From: Artemia franciscana
Taxonomy: Eukaryota > Arthropoda > Branchiopoda > Anostraca > Artemiidae
Reading direction: 5' to 3'
Assembly (NCBI RefSeq): GCF_032884065.1
Contig: NC_088883.1
Location: 31,258,568-31,322,567 of the forward strand
DNA: 64,000 nt
The notes beneath the pieces were generated by a model. That model ran no database searches, was not told the origin of the DNA, and saw only the letters and a program-made list of their open reading frames with translations. Shown in pieces: positions 1 to 10,005 of this stretch. Numbering within the stretch: the stretch's first letter is position 1; each line of letters begins with the position of its first letter. A program made the translations under genes and the position numbers.

Positions 1-430
1 TTCTACCGTTCCCCCCTGAAAATCTTACCTCACACGAAGGGTAGTCAATACAAATAGGAATATGAAGTGAGTTCCCACGTATAGGCATGACTTGTGCAAG
101 CATTGGAACTTTGCAGGTCAATATGCCACCAAAGTTTCAAGAAAGTTTTGCTTCGACAACTAGTTGTATTTTTACTCCTATTACATTCAGACAACTTTTC
201 TAAGGATGTTTTATTATTTCCTATCTTAAAAGTTTCTGTCGTCGATAAATTATTAGTAAATGTCATCACCCTTGTAATTAAGAAAAAACAACTAATTTTG
301 TCTTACTGAAGTAAAGAGCCAAGTGCTTCTGAATATCCGGCTAGCCATCCAAAAACCAAATGCACCCAAGGACGAGTTAAGTTGACAGCCTTTCTCCCGA
401 AACCTTGTTGCAACGACTGGAACCAGAAAC
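1..430. other. Unassigned intronic sequence at the left edge
   Basis: No exon, RNA gene or known repeat is recognised here. By position it should lie in an intron of the minus-strand phosphatase gene, because the next exon of that gene (after 1525) is not found in 1-1524. Confidence 0.4.
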
Positions 431-850
431 ATGGCCGCGAATGTGCCACCTCAAATCTCCATTAGACCCCGGATATTCCAAGGACAATCCCCTCTGAACT
501 TTGTCAATCAAGGTGGCATCAGTGTGACCACCTGGAACGTCCTGGCACATAACAATCCGTTCTGACATTCTTTTACCCAAGGAACTAAATAATATACAGC
601 TACGATACCTGGATTCACCGAAACATATCTTTCCGGAAACGGAAAAAGAGGACATTGGCGAAGGAGACACTCTGCTCTGGAGTGGTGGCAGCCAGAGAAG
701 AGGTCTTGGCCTGGTGCTCAATAGCTCTGCAAGAAAGACCCTCCAGTCGTTCTCACGGGTAGCACCTACCAACTGACCAAAGACTACCAACTGAACTGTT
801 ACTGGGGAATCTCAGACCAGTCTCTCCTAGATGCATTGTGTCAATAGGCA
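431..850 (+). pseudogene. LINE endonuclease 5' fragment, frameshifted
   Basis: The plus strand starts with ATG at 431 and reads MAANVPPQISIRPRI, then GGISVTTWNVLAHNN. After a frameshift near 560 it continues with LRYLDSPKHIFPETEKED and LLWSGGSQRRGLGLVLNSSA, then GISDQSLLDA. The TWNV motif, the GG-x-xRGLGLVL block and the 'ISD-LLDA' block follow the order seen in the apurinic-type endonuclease domain that opens ORF2 of non-LTR retrotransposons ('craniofacial development protein 2-like' annotations). The rest of the ORF, including reverse transcriptase, is missing. The long minus-strand reading frame over 377-790 is the shadow of this fragment. It is a dead copy inside an intron. The family is inferred from motif order and the clade is not resolved. 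Confidence 0.6.
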
Positions 851-1524
851 ATTTTAGTTTAGAAGATTTGGAGGCTCACAGATTCTAATTTCCTTCGCAT
901 ACATAATTACCTTTTATTCTGTTTATTGCTTAGAAGCACACGCATAAATTTACAACTTTACTTATGGATGTGGGAAAATTATTATCGGTTCATCATTGAA
1001 GAAAACATAGCCTATCAACAATAACTAAGAACCTGAGTGAAAAAATATTAGCTACAATAAATGTAACAAATAATCTGGTTTTATTTTTTCTGTTATTGTA
1101 GCCTATATTCGAGTAGCCTAGCCAAAGTACAGAGAATATACACACGTAGACTACCACGTGCACGTCCACAGAGATACCTTTTGGCTCGTATTTCCGAAAA
1201 CCAAGAGGTTCCTATGATTTTTCCGAATATTTCCTACAATTTTGTAATGCAATTGAGGTACTATTTGACTTTTATCCCACCCCTTCTTCGAACTTATGTC
1301 ACCCCATCCCCCAAAACAACTTCATGTCTCCATGCCTTGCCTATCAAAGGCTTATATCATGCTTTAAGTCCTTATATTTACTAGTAAGCAGTGAATAGCT
1401 TTCTTCGAAAAATTTTCGAATAAAAATAGCAAAACATAGATACAAATTCAAAAAAATTATTTAAATAAACTCAAATGTAAAACTTGTTTAAAATACAAAT
1501 ATTAAAAACAAAACTGCAACTCAC
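851..1524. other. AT-rich intronic sequence, nothing recognised
   Basis: The sequence is AT-rich with short homopolymers. I looked on the minus strand for the next fibronectin-III exon of the phosphatase gene and found none. Confidence 0.4.
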
Positions 1525-1631
1525 TTTGATTTTGTACCCAGAATAACCTCCTTGAAACGGTTGATTCCAATTAATGGTAGCCATTTTTCCTCCTCGCACT
1601 TTGACTTGTACATCAGAAGGTGGGTCGGGCG
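1525..1631 (-). CDS. Ptp10D: Ptp10D-type receptor tyrosine phosphatase, exon with start of second FN3 domain
   Basis: This minus-strand exon is bounded by an acceptor (TTTTCCAAG, 1632-1640) and a donor (GTGAGTTGC, 1516-1524). It has 107 nt, entered in phase 1 and left at a codon end. With the G left by the preceding exon it reads A-PDPPSDVQVKVRGGK then MAT and INWNQPFQGGYSGYKIK. This is strands A to C of a fibronectin type III domain: the PDPPS linker, the core Trp and the GY-GY-K strand. The wording matches the second FN3 of insect Ptp10D, a receptor phosphatase with an extracellular FN3 array, one membrane span and a cytoplasmic PTP domain, used in axon guidance and tube-size control. The next exon must lie beyond position 1. 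No catalytic domain is in the window, so assignment to Ptp10D rather than a close paralogue such as Ptp4E rests on the FN3 wording. Confidence 0.87.
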
Positions 1632-1641
1632 CTTGGAAAAT

Positions 1642-2989
1642 TGAAAAAAAGACAAGTCACAACATGATTGTAAGAAAGATGTTGTTTCAAGAAGAGAAAA
1701 ACTGGGGGGGGGGGGGGGCAAAATTTCAATAAGATACCAAAAATAGGGTATTATAAGGAAAATTTTTCAAAATTATGGAAAAACATAAAATGTCACGCCT
1801 CGGAAGGAAGACACATAAGCTAAAAGCTAACAATTCTTGGATACCAACTCGGTTTGAATTTGATTTTTTTTTTTTTTTTATTTTTTTTATGAACCCTTAA
1901 GCAAATGCATAAAAATTGACTAAAGTGTGAGAACTCATTTCATGAATATACTGGAACATTCTGGATTTGACTGAAGACTGAGCGTTATCCTTACTGGATT
2001 TAGTTCAAAACACAAGCCTAACTAATGAGTCTAAGATGACAAAACTCTCAATAGGGAATCAAATACCTTTGGGAGGGATGAGGAGAGTTTTAACAAACCA
2101 AAAAAAAACGTCTTTTTAAGCAGTGGCGTAGTTCGTTGAAATACGGGGGGAGGGGGCAAATTTGGAGCCAATTTTCCCAAGTCAAATGAAAATGTGCCAT
2201 ATAGTGCCATAAAGACTAAGATATACTAACGAAAAATGACCCCTTTTTCTGGATGCTTGAATTATGCATGCTTATCTTAGTTTTGACAAAATTTTGGAAT
2301 AAGCTAAATTTCAGCTGGAGGGGGGCAAACTGAGGTATGGAGGGAAGGTAGTTGACCCCTGCCTTATAGCAAATTAACCCCCAGCTTATAAACTTGAATA
2401 CAGGGTAAGTCTTGCACTTTCTCGAAATTTCCATCAAAATATTCTAGAGGGCATCGGGATAATAAAAAGTGACCAAGCCAATAACAATTAACGTTAGAAG
2501 ACTTCAACGTTCTTCCCTGAATAGCCTCTGGTTCAGTTCTTATGGTATCGGGGGTTTTAAGGGCGCTGAAAAAGTAATTTTCTTATCAGGTGACATTTTT
2601 CTTTCTTTTTTTCGCAGTTTTGTTTCCTTATGGAATTTATTCCATAAGCTTATTCCATATTATTATTATTCTATATTATTCCATAAGTTTATTCCAATTT
2701 ATTTCATATTATAGTATGATATTATGCATAATATTTGCTGCATGTATTTCAAGGATATAATTTGCAAAATTAAGTAGTTTTTTCTTTGGGGCTGCGCTCA
2801 TCACGTCACCTTCTAGGGCAAATATTCAAAAATTTTCCACTTTTATTTTAAAATGGCTAAACTAATAAAAAATATAATCCCATGTAGAGTGAAACAAAGA
2901 AAAGGGGTGATTGGGCGCCTTTCAATCCACTTAGTCACCAAAAACAGCGACCTAAAGTGGAAGATCGTCCGTTTTATAGCGGCGAGTCT
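1642..2989. other. Intronic sequence with homopolymer runs only
   Basis: There is a G run near 1705-1718, T runs near 1865-1890, and a short G-rich low-complexity stretch near 2143-2158 of a type that recurs in the window. No gene or clear element boundary is seen. Confidence 0.4.
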
Positions 2990-3945
2990 AACAGTTCGTG
3001 GTAAGGAACTGTAAGTAACGAGCTACCTGGCTCAACAGTAACCGAAACTCTAAAACGGATTGTTGATACCGATAGATACAACAAAAGAATTGGATTTTTA
3101 TGCTGATTTTAAATATATAAGTTTCATCAAGTTTAGTTGTACTCATCAAAAGTTATGAGCCTGAGAAAATTTGTCTTATTTTCGAAAAAAGGGGGAAACA
3201 CCCCCTGAGTAACAAAATTTTAATGAAAATCACGCCATCAGATTCAGCGTATCAGAGAACCTTACAGTTGATGTTTCATGCTCCTATCTGCAAAAATGTG
3301 GAATTTTCTATCTTTTGCCAGAAGAAAGATCGCAGATGCGTGATTATTTGTTGTTGTTTTTTCCAGGGGTAATCTCATCGAGCCAGTGGTCCTAGAATGT
3401 TGCGAGAGGGTTCATTCGAACAGAAATTAAGAGTTTAAGTGCATTATAAGTGACCAAACATTGAATGGCAACTAGGTCCCCTAGGTTACGCGGGAGAATC
3501 TTTCCAGGGAGGAATTTGTCATGGAGGAAGAGAATTTTCCATGAAGGTGGCACCGAATTTCCCAGTATTATTTAAGAACGATCAAAAATTAAATTAAAAA
3601 AAACAAGGTTTTTATACTGAAAGAAAGGAGCAACATTAAAACTTAAAAAACAGAAATTATTACGTATACGAGGGGATTCGCCTCCTCGTCAATGCCTCGC
3701 TCTTTACGATAAAGTTTTTTAGTACCTTTCAAAGACCTATTTATTTTAATAAACAGCCTTTGTGTTTCAGGTGTAATCATTCTTAAAGAGTTGGAACAAA
3801 ATTCAAACTTTAGCGTAAAGAGCTTGGTATTAACGAGGGGGCAAACCACATCATATACGTAATAATTTTTGTTCGTCTTAAGTTTTAATATAGTTCCTTA
3901 TTTCAGTGGAAAAAACATATTTTTCTAAATTAATTTCTCCCTGGA
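2990..3945 (+). mobile_element. Family B element, copy 1
   Basis: It opens with the family B terminus ACAGTTCGTGGTAAGGAACT at 2990, a near-perfect hairpin, followed by the 'CTCAACAGTAACCGAAACTC' motif. It continues in parallel with the copies at 26.6 kb (same strand) and 37.9 kb (opposite strand). The right part (about 3655-3870) folds back on itself: a GTATACGAGGGG… arm and its complement CATATACGTAATAA flank about 130 bp. No protein is encoded, so it is non-autonomous. Confidence 0.65.
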
Positions 3946-4031
3946 AGAAACGAAAATACATGGGAGACAGATCACACCTTACTTAGTCTCTGCTAGTGAC
4001 TAATTCTGGTGCTAGTGACTAAACTTATATG

Positions 4032-4918
4032 TTGCTTGTTTTCATAAGCACCCATGATGTTTGTTGGTTTGATGAGACGGATGCACAGTCTGAAGAGGAC
4101 AAAAGTAAATCATTTGGGAGCAAAAAGAAGATACGCAGAAGAAGAAGACCTCAAAACATCATCAACACTTGTTTTCACAAGTGCTCATGTTTGCTATTTT
4201 GACGAGACGGATGCACAGTCTGAAGAGGACAAAAGTAAATCATTTGAGAGCAAAAAGAAGTTACGAAGAAGAAGACCTCAAAACATAATGAGCACTTGTT
4301 TTTCACAAGTGCTCATGATGTTTGCTGGTTTGACGAGATGGATGCACAGTCTGAAGAGGACAAAAGTAAATCATTTGAGAGCAAAAAGAAGATACAAAGA
4401 AGAAGACCTCAAAACATGATGAACACTTATTTTCAAAAGTGCTCATGGTGTTAGTTGGTTTGACGAGACGGATGCACAGTCTGAAGAGGACAAAAGTAAA
4501 GCATTTGAGAGCAGAAATAAGATACAAAGAAGAAGACCTCAAAACATCATGAACACTTATTTTCACAAGTGCTCGTGATGTTTGTTGGTTTGACGAGACG
4601 GATGCACAGTCTAAAGAGGACAAAAGTAAAGCATTTGAGAGCAAAAAGAAGTTACGAAGAAGAAGACCTCAAAACATAATGAGCACTTGTTTTTCACAAG
4701 TGCTCATGATGTTTGTTGGTTTGACGAGACGGATGCACAGACTGAAGAGGACGAAAGTAAAGCATTTGAGAGCAAAAAGAAGATATGAAGAAGACCTCAA
4801 AACATCATGAGCACTTGTTATCACATGTGCTCATGATGTTTATTGGTTTGACGAGACGGATGCACAGTCTGAAGAGGACAAAAGTAAAATATTTGAGAGC
4901 AAAAAGAAGATACGACCT
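4032..4918 (+). repeat. Tandem array, seven units of about 130 bp
   Basis: The marker GATGCACAGTCTGAAGAGG starts at about 4080, 4210, 4342, 4472, 4602, 4733 and 4859, giving periods of 127-131 bp. Each unit ends in an inverted repeat of the form GAGCACTTGT…ACAAGTGCTC. The period is not a multiple of three and indels accumulate, so the reading frames across it (for example DETDAQSEEDKSKSFESKKK in one unit) are not a conserved protein repeat. Confidence 0.9.
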
Positions 4919-7161
4919 CCAAACGGGGACTGCCACACACTCTAACTAATTTAATACTATTTTTGACAAATAGAATGAATTCAAAAGAATAATAAATAAA
5001 GAAATCTACAAAAACCCCTACTCGAACTCAGAATAAGGCACTGATTTATTTGGCCTGGTAGTCCGCGGTTGCACAAGCCGCTGCGTTGCGTCTTTTCGTA
5101 GTAAACTCTGTGTGAATGTTATTTTACCTCTTCCCCCTAAAAAAAGGCTCTTGAAAGAAAATGAATAAGTTGTTTAAAAGAAAAATTTAAAAAACATGAA
5201 AGCATAAAGTGATTACGTAAAAGAAACTTAGGATACACCACAGGGAGGGACACAGAAACAGAAACAAAAACAAGGGACACAGGCATTCTCAGTGGCTAGA
5301 CCAGGCACGCATGCAATAAATCTTTAACTGGGGGAGGGATACTTTTATTCAACAGTTTGAATAAAAGTATTTCGGGGGTAGGTGAGCCCCAAGCCCCCTC
5401 CCCCTGCGAAAGTCCCTAGGCAAGACCAGAGGATTAAAAATCGTATACATCTATAACATACAATGCCCTAGGTGATCAGCATAGTGAGAGCAGATGTCAT
5501 TATGCCTATCTAGTAAGCTTTCACTTTTACGGTATACCGCTCATTGAGAATAAAATGTTAATGTTCGCCTTTAACATTGGTCGAATTAATTACTAACTGA
5601 ATATTTTAAATAATTAATTTTGTCAACTGTATAGGGACATCGTTGGCTATAATTTTAGATGAAAAAAAGGATTTGGTTGTTTTATAGAGGTTTGACACCA
5701 AATTTTCTTTCATTATAAAAGTAGAAATTAAAATTAAACTAGATTTCAGTTTCATTTGATTTTTTAACAAATTTAGTGTATTAATTAACGTTATTCTATA
5801 GCTATAATATATAATTCACAAATACTTTAAAACAAACATAATAGTAAACATTTTATAGAATAAATATACTAATATATAATCCCCATAGTAAACTAATTTA
5901 TAAATATAAAATGCATAAATAACATATAGTTAACAGGTTTATATATTGTTATAAATATTGTTGTTATATATTGTTATAAATAACAATATATTTCAAAAAC
6001 GTAATAAAAAAGACTTTACATAGTAAATATTAAGTACCAGATTTAGGGTAGGTTAACTGATAATATAGGCCTGCTATACTTCCAGCAAGCCTCTAAGTAA
6101 GATAAAGGATATCACATCATATCGGCGGATTATTTTTGGTGGTTATATTGGTCTTTTATTATTTGGTGGTTTTATTATTATATTATAATAATAATTATAT
6201 TATATAAAATAAAATTTATAATAATAAAAAATTATAATAATAATTATATTATATTATTATAACTGGTTTATTATTATTTGGTGGTTTTATTATTATGTTG
6301 GTCTGTTGCAATTAGTTCCTGAAGCCGCGATGAAAATCAACAGCGAGCGGCCGAAAAGATTATAATGATCCACTGCCGTAAACACATAGGAACGCTAGAG
6401 CGCCACTCTCATGGTCGGTAGTAACTGGCTACTACCTACCATGAAAAAAAGTAAAATTAAAATGCAAATTTCGTTTTAATTGTTCATGTACAATTGTTCA
6501 TGTACGGTGAGCCAAAGTCAAATTAATTTAAAAGCATTCAGAAATTAATTAGAAAAACAAGTTTTTTCTCAACTGAAAGTAAGGAGCAACATTAAAACTT
6601 GGAACAGACAGAATTTTATACTGCCTACCATGAGAGCGTGCAAGTAGTGCTTTTGACGCCGAATCTCTATTTGAGATTATTTGATGAGACAAATATAAGG
6701 CAAAATCCAGTAATTAATGGTGCGCACAAAAATCTGATTTCTCTGAAAATATTTTTGAATTTATTCAACTGGTACAGATTTTCGACTTTCTTTCACTTTC
6801 ATGTCTTTTTCACTTTCGACTATTTTTCACTTGTTTATATGCTCTTCACTACAATCGTCACCATTTGACACGCTGAACACTCAAAAACGTCTAAAAGTAG
6901 CTATTTTTCAAAATTTTATTCACAGGATTCACATGGTGGCCAATAAACCTTGAAACCAGGCTGACCTGTTTGGTAAACGTTCAGATTATCTACCCTAGTA
7001 GTGAAAATTGCAGAGGCCCTTTCAATAGAACCAGGATAAATAGTAATAAGTTATTTGTTTATAGACCTACTCTGTTTCTATTGGACAGAATTTGTGCAAC
7101 TTTACAGCCCAAATTGGCAATAAAACATATTGTAAAAAATAAATTGTTTGTCAGGATTTGA
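4919..7161. other. AT-rich intronic sequence with a TAA/TTA-rich core
   Basis: No exon is recognised. The part from 5560 to 6300 is extremely AT-rich, with interleaved ATTATAA repeats at 6160-6265. A short family B terminus (AACTGAAAGTAAGGAGCAAC) lies at about 6530-6600. A small inverted repeat (CTACCTACCATG / CATGGTCGGTAG) lies at 6409-6444. Confidence 0.5.
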
Positions 7162-7277
7162 CTGGGAGGTTGCAAAGAGGGAGACTTTGAATAGATTGGG
7201 TTGGATGAGGAGCATGCGTAGCTGTGTTGGCCTCAGGTGACTTGATGCTACGGTGAGTTGTTAGTAGTAGTAGTAGT
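7162..7277 (+). pseudogene. 3' end of an RTE-like LINE with AGT-repeat tail
   Basis: The translation gives fragments parallel to the intact copy at 53.2-53.8 kb (LNRLGW, RSVRSCVGLRQLGA there; LNRLGWMRSMRSCVGLR here). The end is GTGAGTTGTTAGTAGTAGTAG, the same terminal trinucleotide tail as other copies in the window. It is severely 5' truncated. Confidence 0.75.
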
Positions 7278-7634
7278 GCACATTTAACATCAGTCTTCCT
7301 AAAAACAAGAAACAAGGGACTGGCAACTCTCTGAAGTCAGAAAACAGTGAAAATCAATTTTATTTATTATATTTCGATAGAGCCTTAAATAGTAAAATGA
7401 AGAGTTTGTTTCTTTATTTTTTTTGTCCATACAGTGGAGTACAGCAGCTGTTTGACTGAGCAACAGTCCCTCTGCACCTCTGCCAAGTCATCTTCTGCCT
7501 TCCCGGATGACTTCCTCAAATTTTCTATATAATTCAGCATTTTTAGAAGCCAATACTGAATAGTTTGCTGATCTATTAAATAATTCTTATTTATTATTTA
7601 TTAAATATTAAATTATTATTATTGCTTATAATTA

Positions 7635-8392
7635 TTATAATTAAATTATTATAATTACTAAATTATTATTAATAAATATTATATAATTATCATGATTTAT
7701 TAAATAATTCTTCTGGAAAGCAGCTAGTATATGGCCATAGTTGTAGGCTGGTATAGCAGACTAGGCTATTTCTTCAGACTGTCCTTTGACAAGTGTTTTG
7801 TTTAAGATTGAGAAACCTGACGTTCCATAAAATTTTTCTATTGCTATTGAGGGAGAATTCTTACTCACTCTAAATGTTGCTCTGCTCTGTCAGGCCCTCC
7901 TAAAATTCACCCTGGGGAATAACCGGACGATGATAGCTATTCCGGTGAATAACCGGAATATTTAATAAATAATTTATAAAATATTAAATTATTATTATTA
8001 TTTATTATTATTATTATTTTTTAATTATTATAATTCCTAAATTATCATTATTGTTTATTATTATTAAATTATTATAATTCCTAAATTATTATTAATAAAT
8101 ATTATATAATTATCATGATTTATTAAATAATTCTTCTGGAAAGCAGCTAGTATATGGCCATAGTTGTAGGCCGGTATAGCAGACTAGGCTATTTCTTCAG
8201 ACTGTCCCTTGACAAGTGTTTTGTTTAAGATTGGGAAACCTGACGTTCTTCCAGATGACCTTTGTTCTCTATCATAAAATTTTTCTATTGTGGTTGATGC
8301 TATTGAGGGAGAAGTCTTACCCACTCTAAATGTTGCTCTGCTCTGTCAGGCCCTCCTAAAACTCACCCTGGGGAATAACCGGACTATGATAG
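7635..8392 (+). repeat. Direct duplication, two units of about 423 bp
   Basis: ATATAATTATCATGATTTAT occurs at about 7681 and 8104. The following 250-300 bp (TTCTTCTGGAAAGCAGCTAG, then GACAAGTGTTTTGTTTAAGA, then CACCCTGGGGAATAACCGGA) repeat in the same order. The first unit lacks a short internal block present in the second (CCAGATGACCTTTGTTCTCT). No coding content is recognised. Confidence 0.85.
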
Positions 8393-9824
8393 CTGTAATT
8401 TGCTTGTGAAAGACAATATGAAAAATAGGCTGGGCTTTCGCTTCCCAAGGGCTGAAGATCTCATGGTGACAGATTGTGAATCTGTGAAGACTCACGTGAA
8501 GACTTCACTCGTGGTGAAGACTCATGGTGCACTATTCTACTTTAAGTATTCGAGATATATGAAACTGACGAGTATCTCAACCTTCTTGATAGTTCACCGA
8601 CAAAAAGTACTAGTGTTGGAGACTAGTCCAACACTAGTCTCCAACTAGTGTTGGAGACTGATATACAGGGCTTTATCCTATAGCCTGTGGACCAAACTTG
8701 TCCAATCAACACTCCAGGGCCTTCCACTTCAAATTATGGCGAACAAGCTAATGTTGCAGGAATTCTTTCGTACAGGGATGAAGGTGCCTGAAGAGGGGGC
8801 TGGAATCCCCGGTGCTGTTGGTGGACTTGCTACCCAAACAGTCGTGCGAATATGGCTAGTGAGGCTTCTCAAAAGAGAAACAACTCTAGGTCACGCATAA
8901 AAGAAAAGGAAGCTCCTTGATAAAATGATATACCTTGTCAGTGATGATCAGAACGGGCTGAGAATGATTATATGATTCGGTGTTAAGCAGATTAATATCT
9001 TAATCTGCTCTTATCCTAGTTGATCTTATCCTCTTATCCTAGTTGATGCAATCAATCCAACCATTATTTTCTGGAAGATATTCGACTTAGCTGCTATGGA
9101 TTACGTGCTGCCAAGAAAACTTCTGTAGTTTCTGGCAACAAGGGCACCCGCAGAAAAAGTTTTCAGGAGTGTTGATGGTTACTGCTAAGCGTTCAACACC
9201 GTACAGACAGGCTTATTTTTATGCATCACAGCTACAAGCTAGTCAAAACTTTTAAGGCAAGGGTAGAGTTTAATTTCTAGTAAAGTTCCTTGAATTTTTT
9301 TATTCTGGCTCAATAAAGAAAAAACAACACAAATAAGAAAAAAAACTACCATAAAAGGTCTCAAAAATAAGGAAAGACGCTGTAGGCCAGATTGTAAAAT
9401 GTGACAGCTAGTTTACATTGCGATACCATTGAAGGGTAAAGTGGACATAAACATGTCTTTTTTCTTAAAAAAAAAAAACTAGAAAAAAACTTTGAAGGAA
9501 GAACTGGAAAAACATAAAAACTTTAAACGTTAAAAAAAAAACTTTTTTTGGAAGGAAGAAAGCAACCGGCGGAAACCAGTTGTGATTGTGTTGATGTGTC
9601 GTTTTTAAATAGTTTTTTTAGTTTTTAGTTTTTATTATTTTAGTTATTATTTAGTTTTTTTAATTTATTTCAATTTTGGAGGCATATATAGCCAATATGA
9701 ATGAATTTTTGATGATTTTGAGAGTTTGGTACAAGGATATGTTCAGAAATTAATGTTTATGAGACTAATTGAGTTAGAGTAATAGAAAATAAAATCTGAT
9801 TGCTTGAATCGATTGAGTGATAAA
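8393..9824. other. Unrecognised intronic stretch with a weak open frame
   Basis: A short palindromic cluster lies at 8610-8660 (AGTGTTGGAGACTAGT and its complement). At 8734-8898 the plus strand has an open frame MANKLMLQEFFRTGMKVPEE… that ends in a stop. I cannot assign it, and it could be a transposon remnant. The rest has no recognised feature. Confidence 0.3.
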
Positions 9825-10005
9825 AATTTGGAAAAACAAATATAGGCAATCGATATATATATTAGGAATCGATATATCTGCTAAAAATTAGGAAAAACAT
9901 ATATAGGGAATGGATAGATATATTAATAATCGATATATCTAATGAAAATGGAAAAACATATAAAGGCAATCGAGACATATATTAAGAATCGATATATCAA
10001 ATAAA
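9825..10005 (+). repeat. Minisatellite of about 60 bp, split by family A copy 1
   Basis: Three units each contain GGAAAAACATATA, an (A/G)GGCAATCGA-like block and AATCGATATATC. A fourth unit continues at 12509-12570, on the far side of the family A insertion. The units are 58-61 bp and diverged. Confidence 0.75.

Noticed and set aside
377..790. 137-codon minus-strand reading frame
   Set aside because: The plus strand encodes recognisable LINE endonuclease blocks over the same bases, so this frame is its shadow.
4054..4644. Lys/Arg-rich repeat protein over the 130 bp array
   Set aside because: The period is not a multiple of three and every unit is read in a different frame on both strands.
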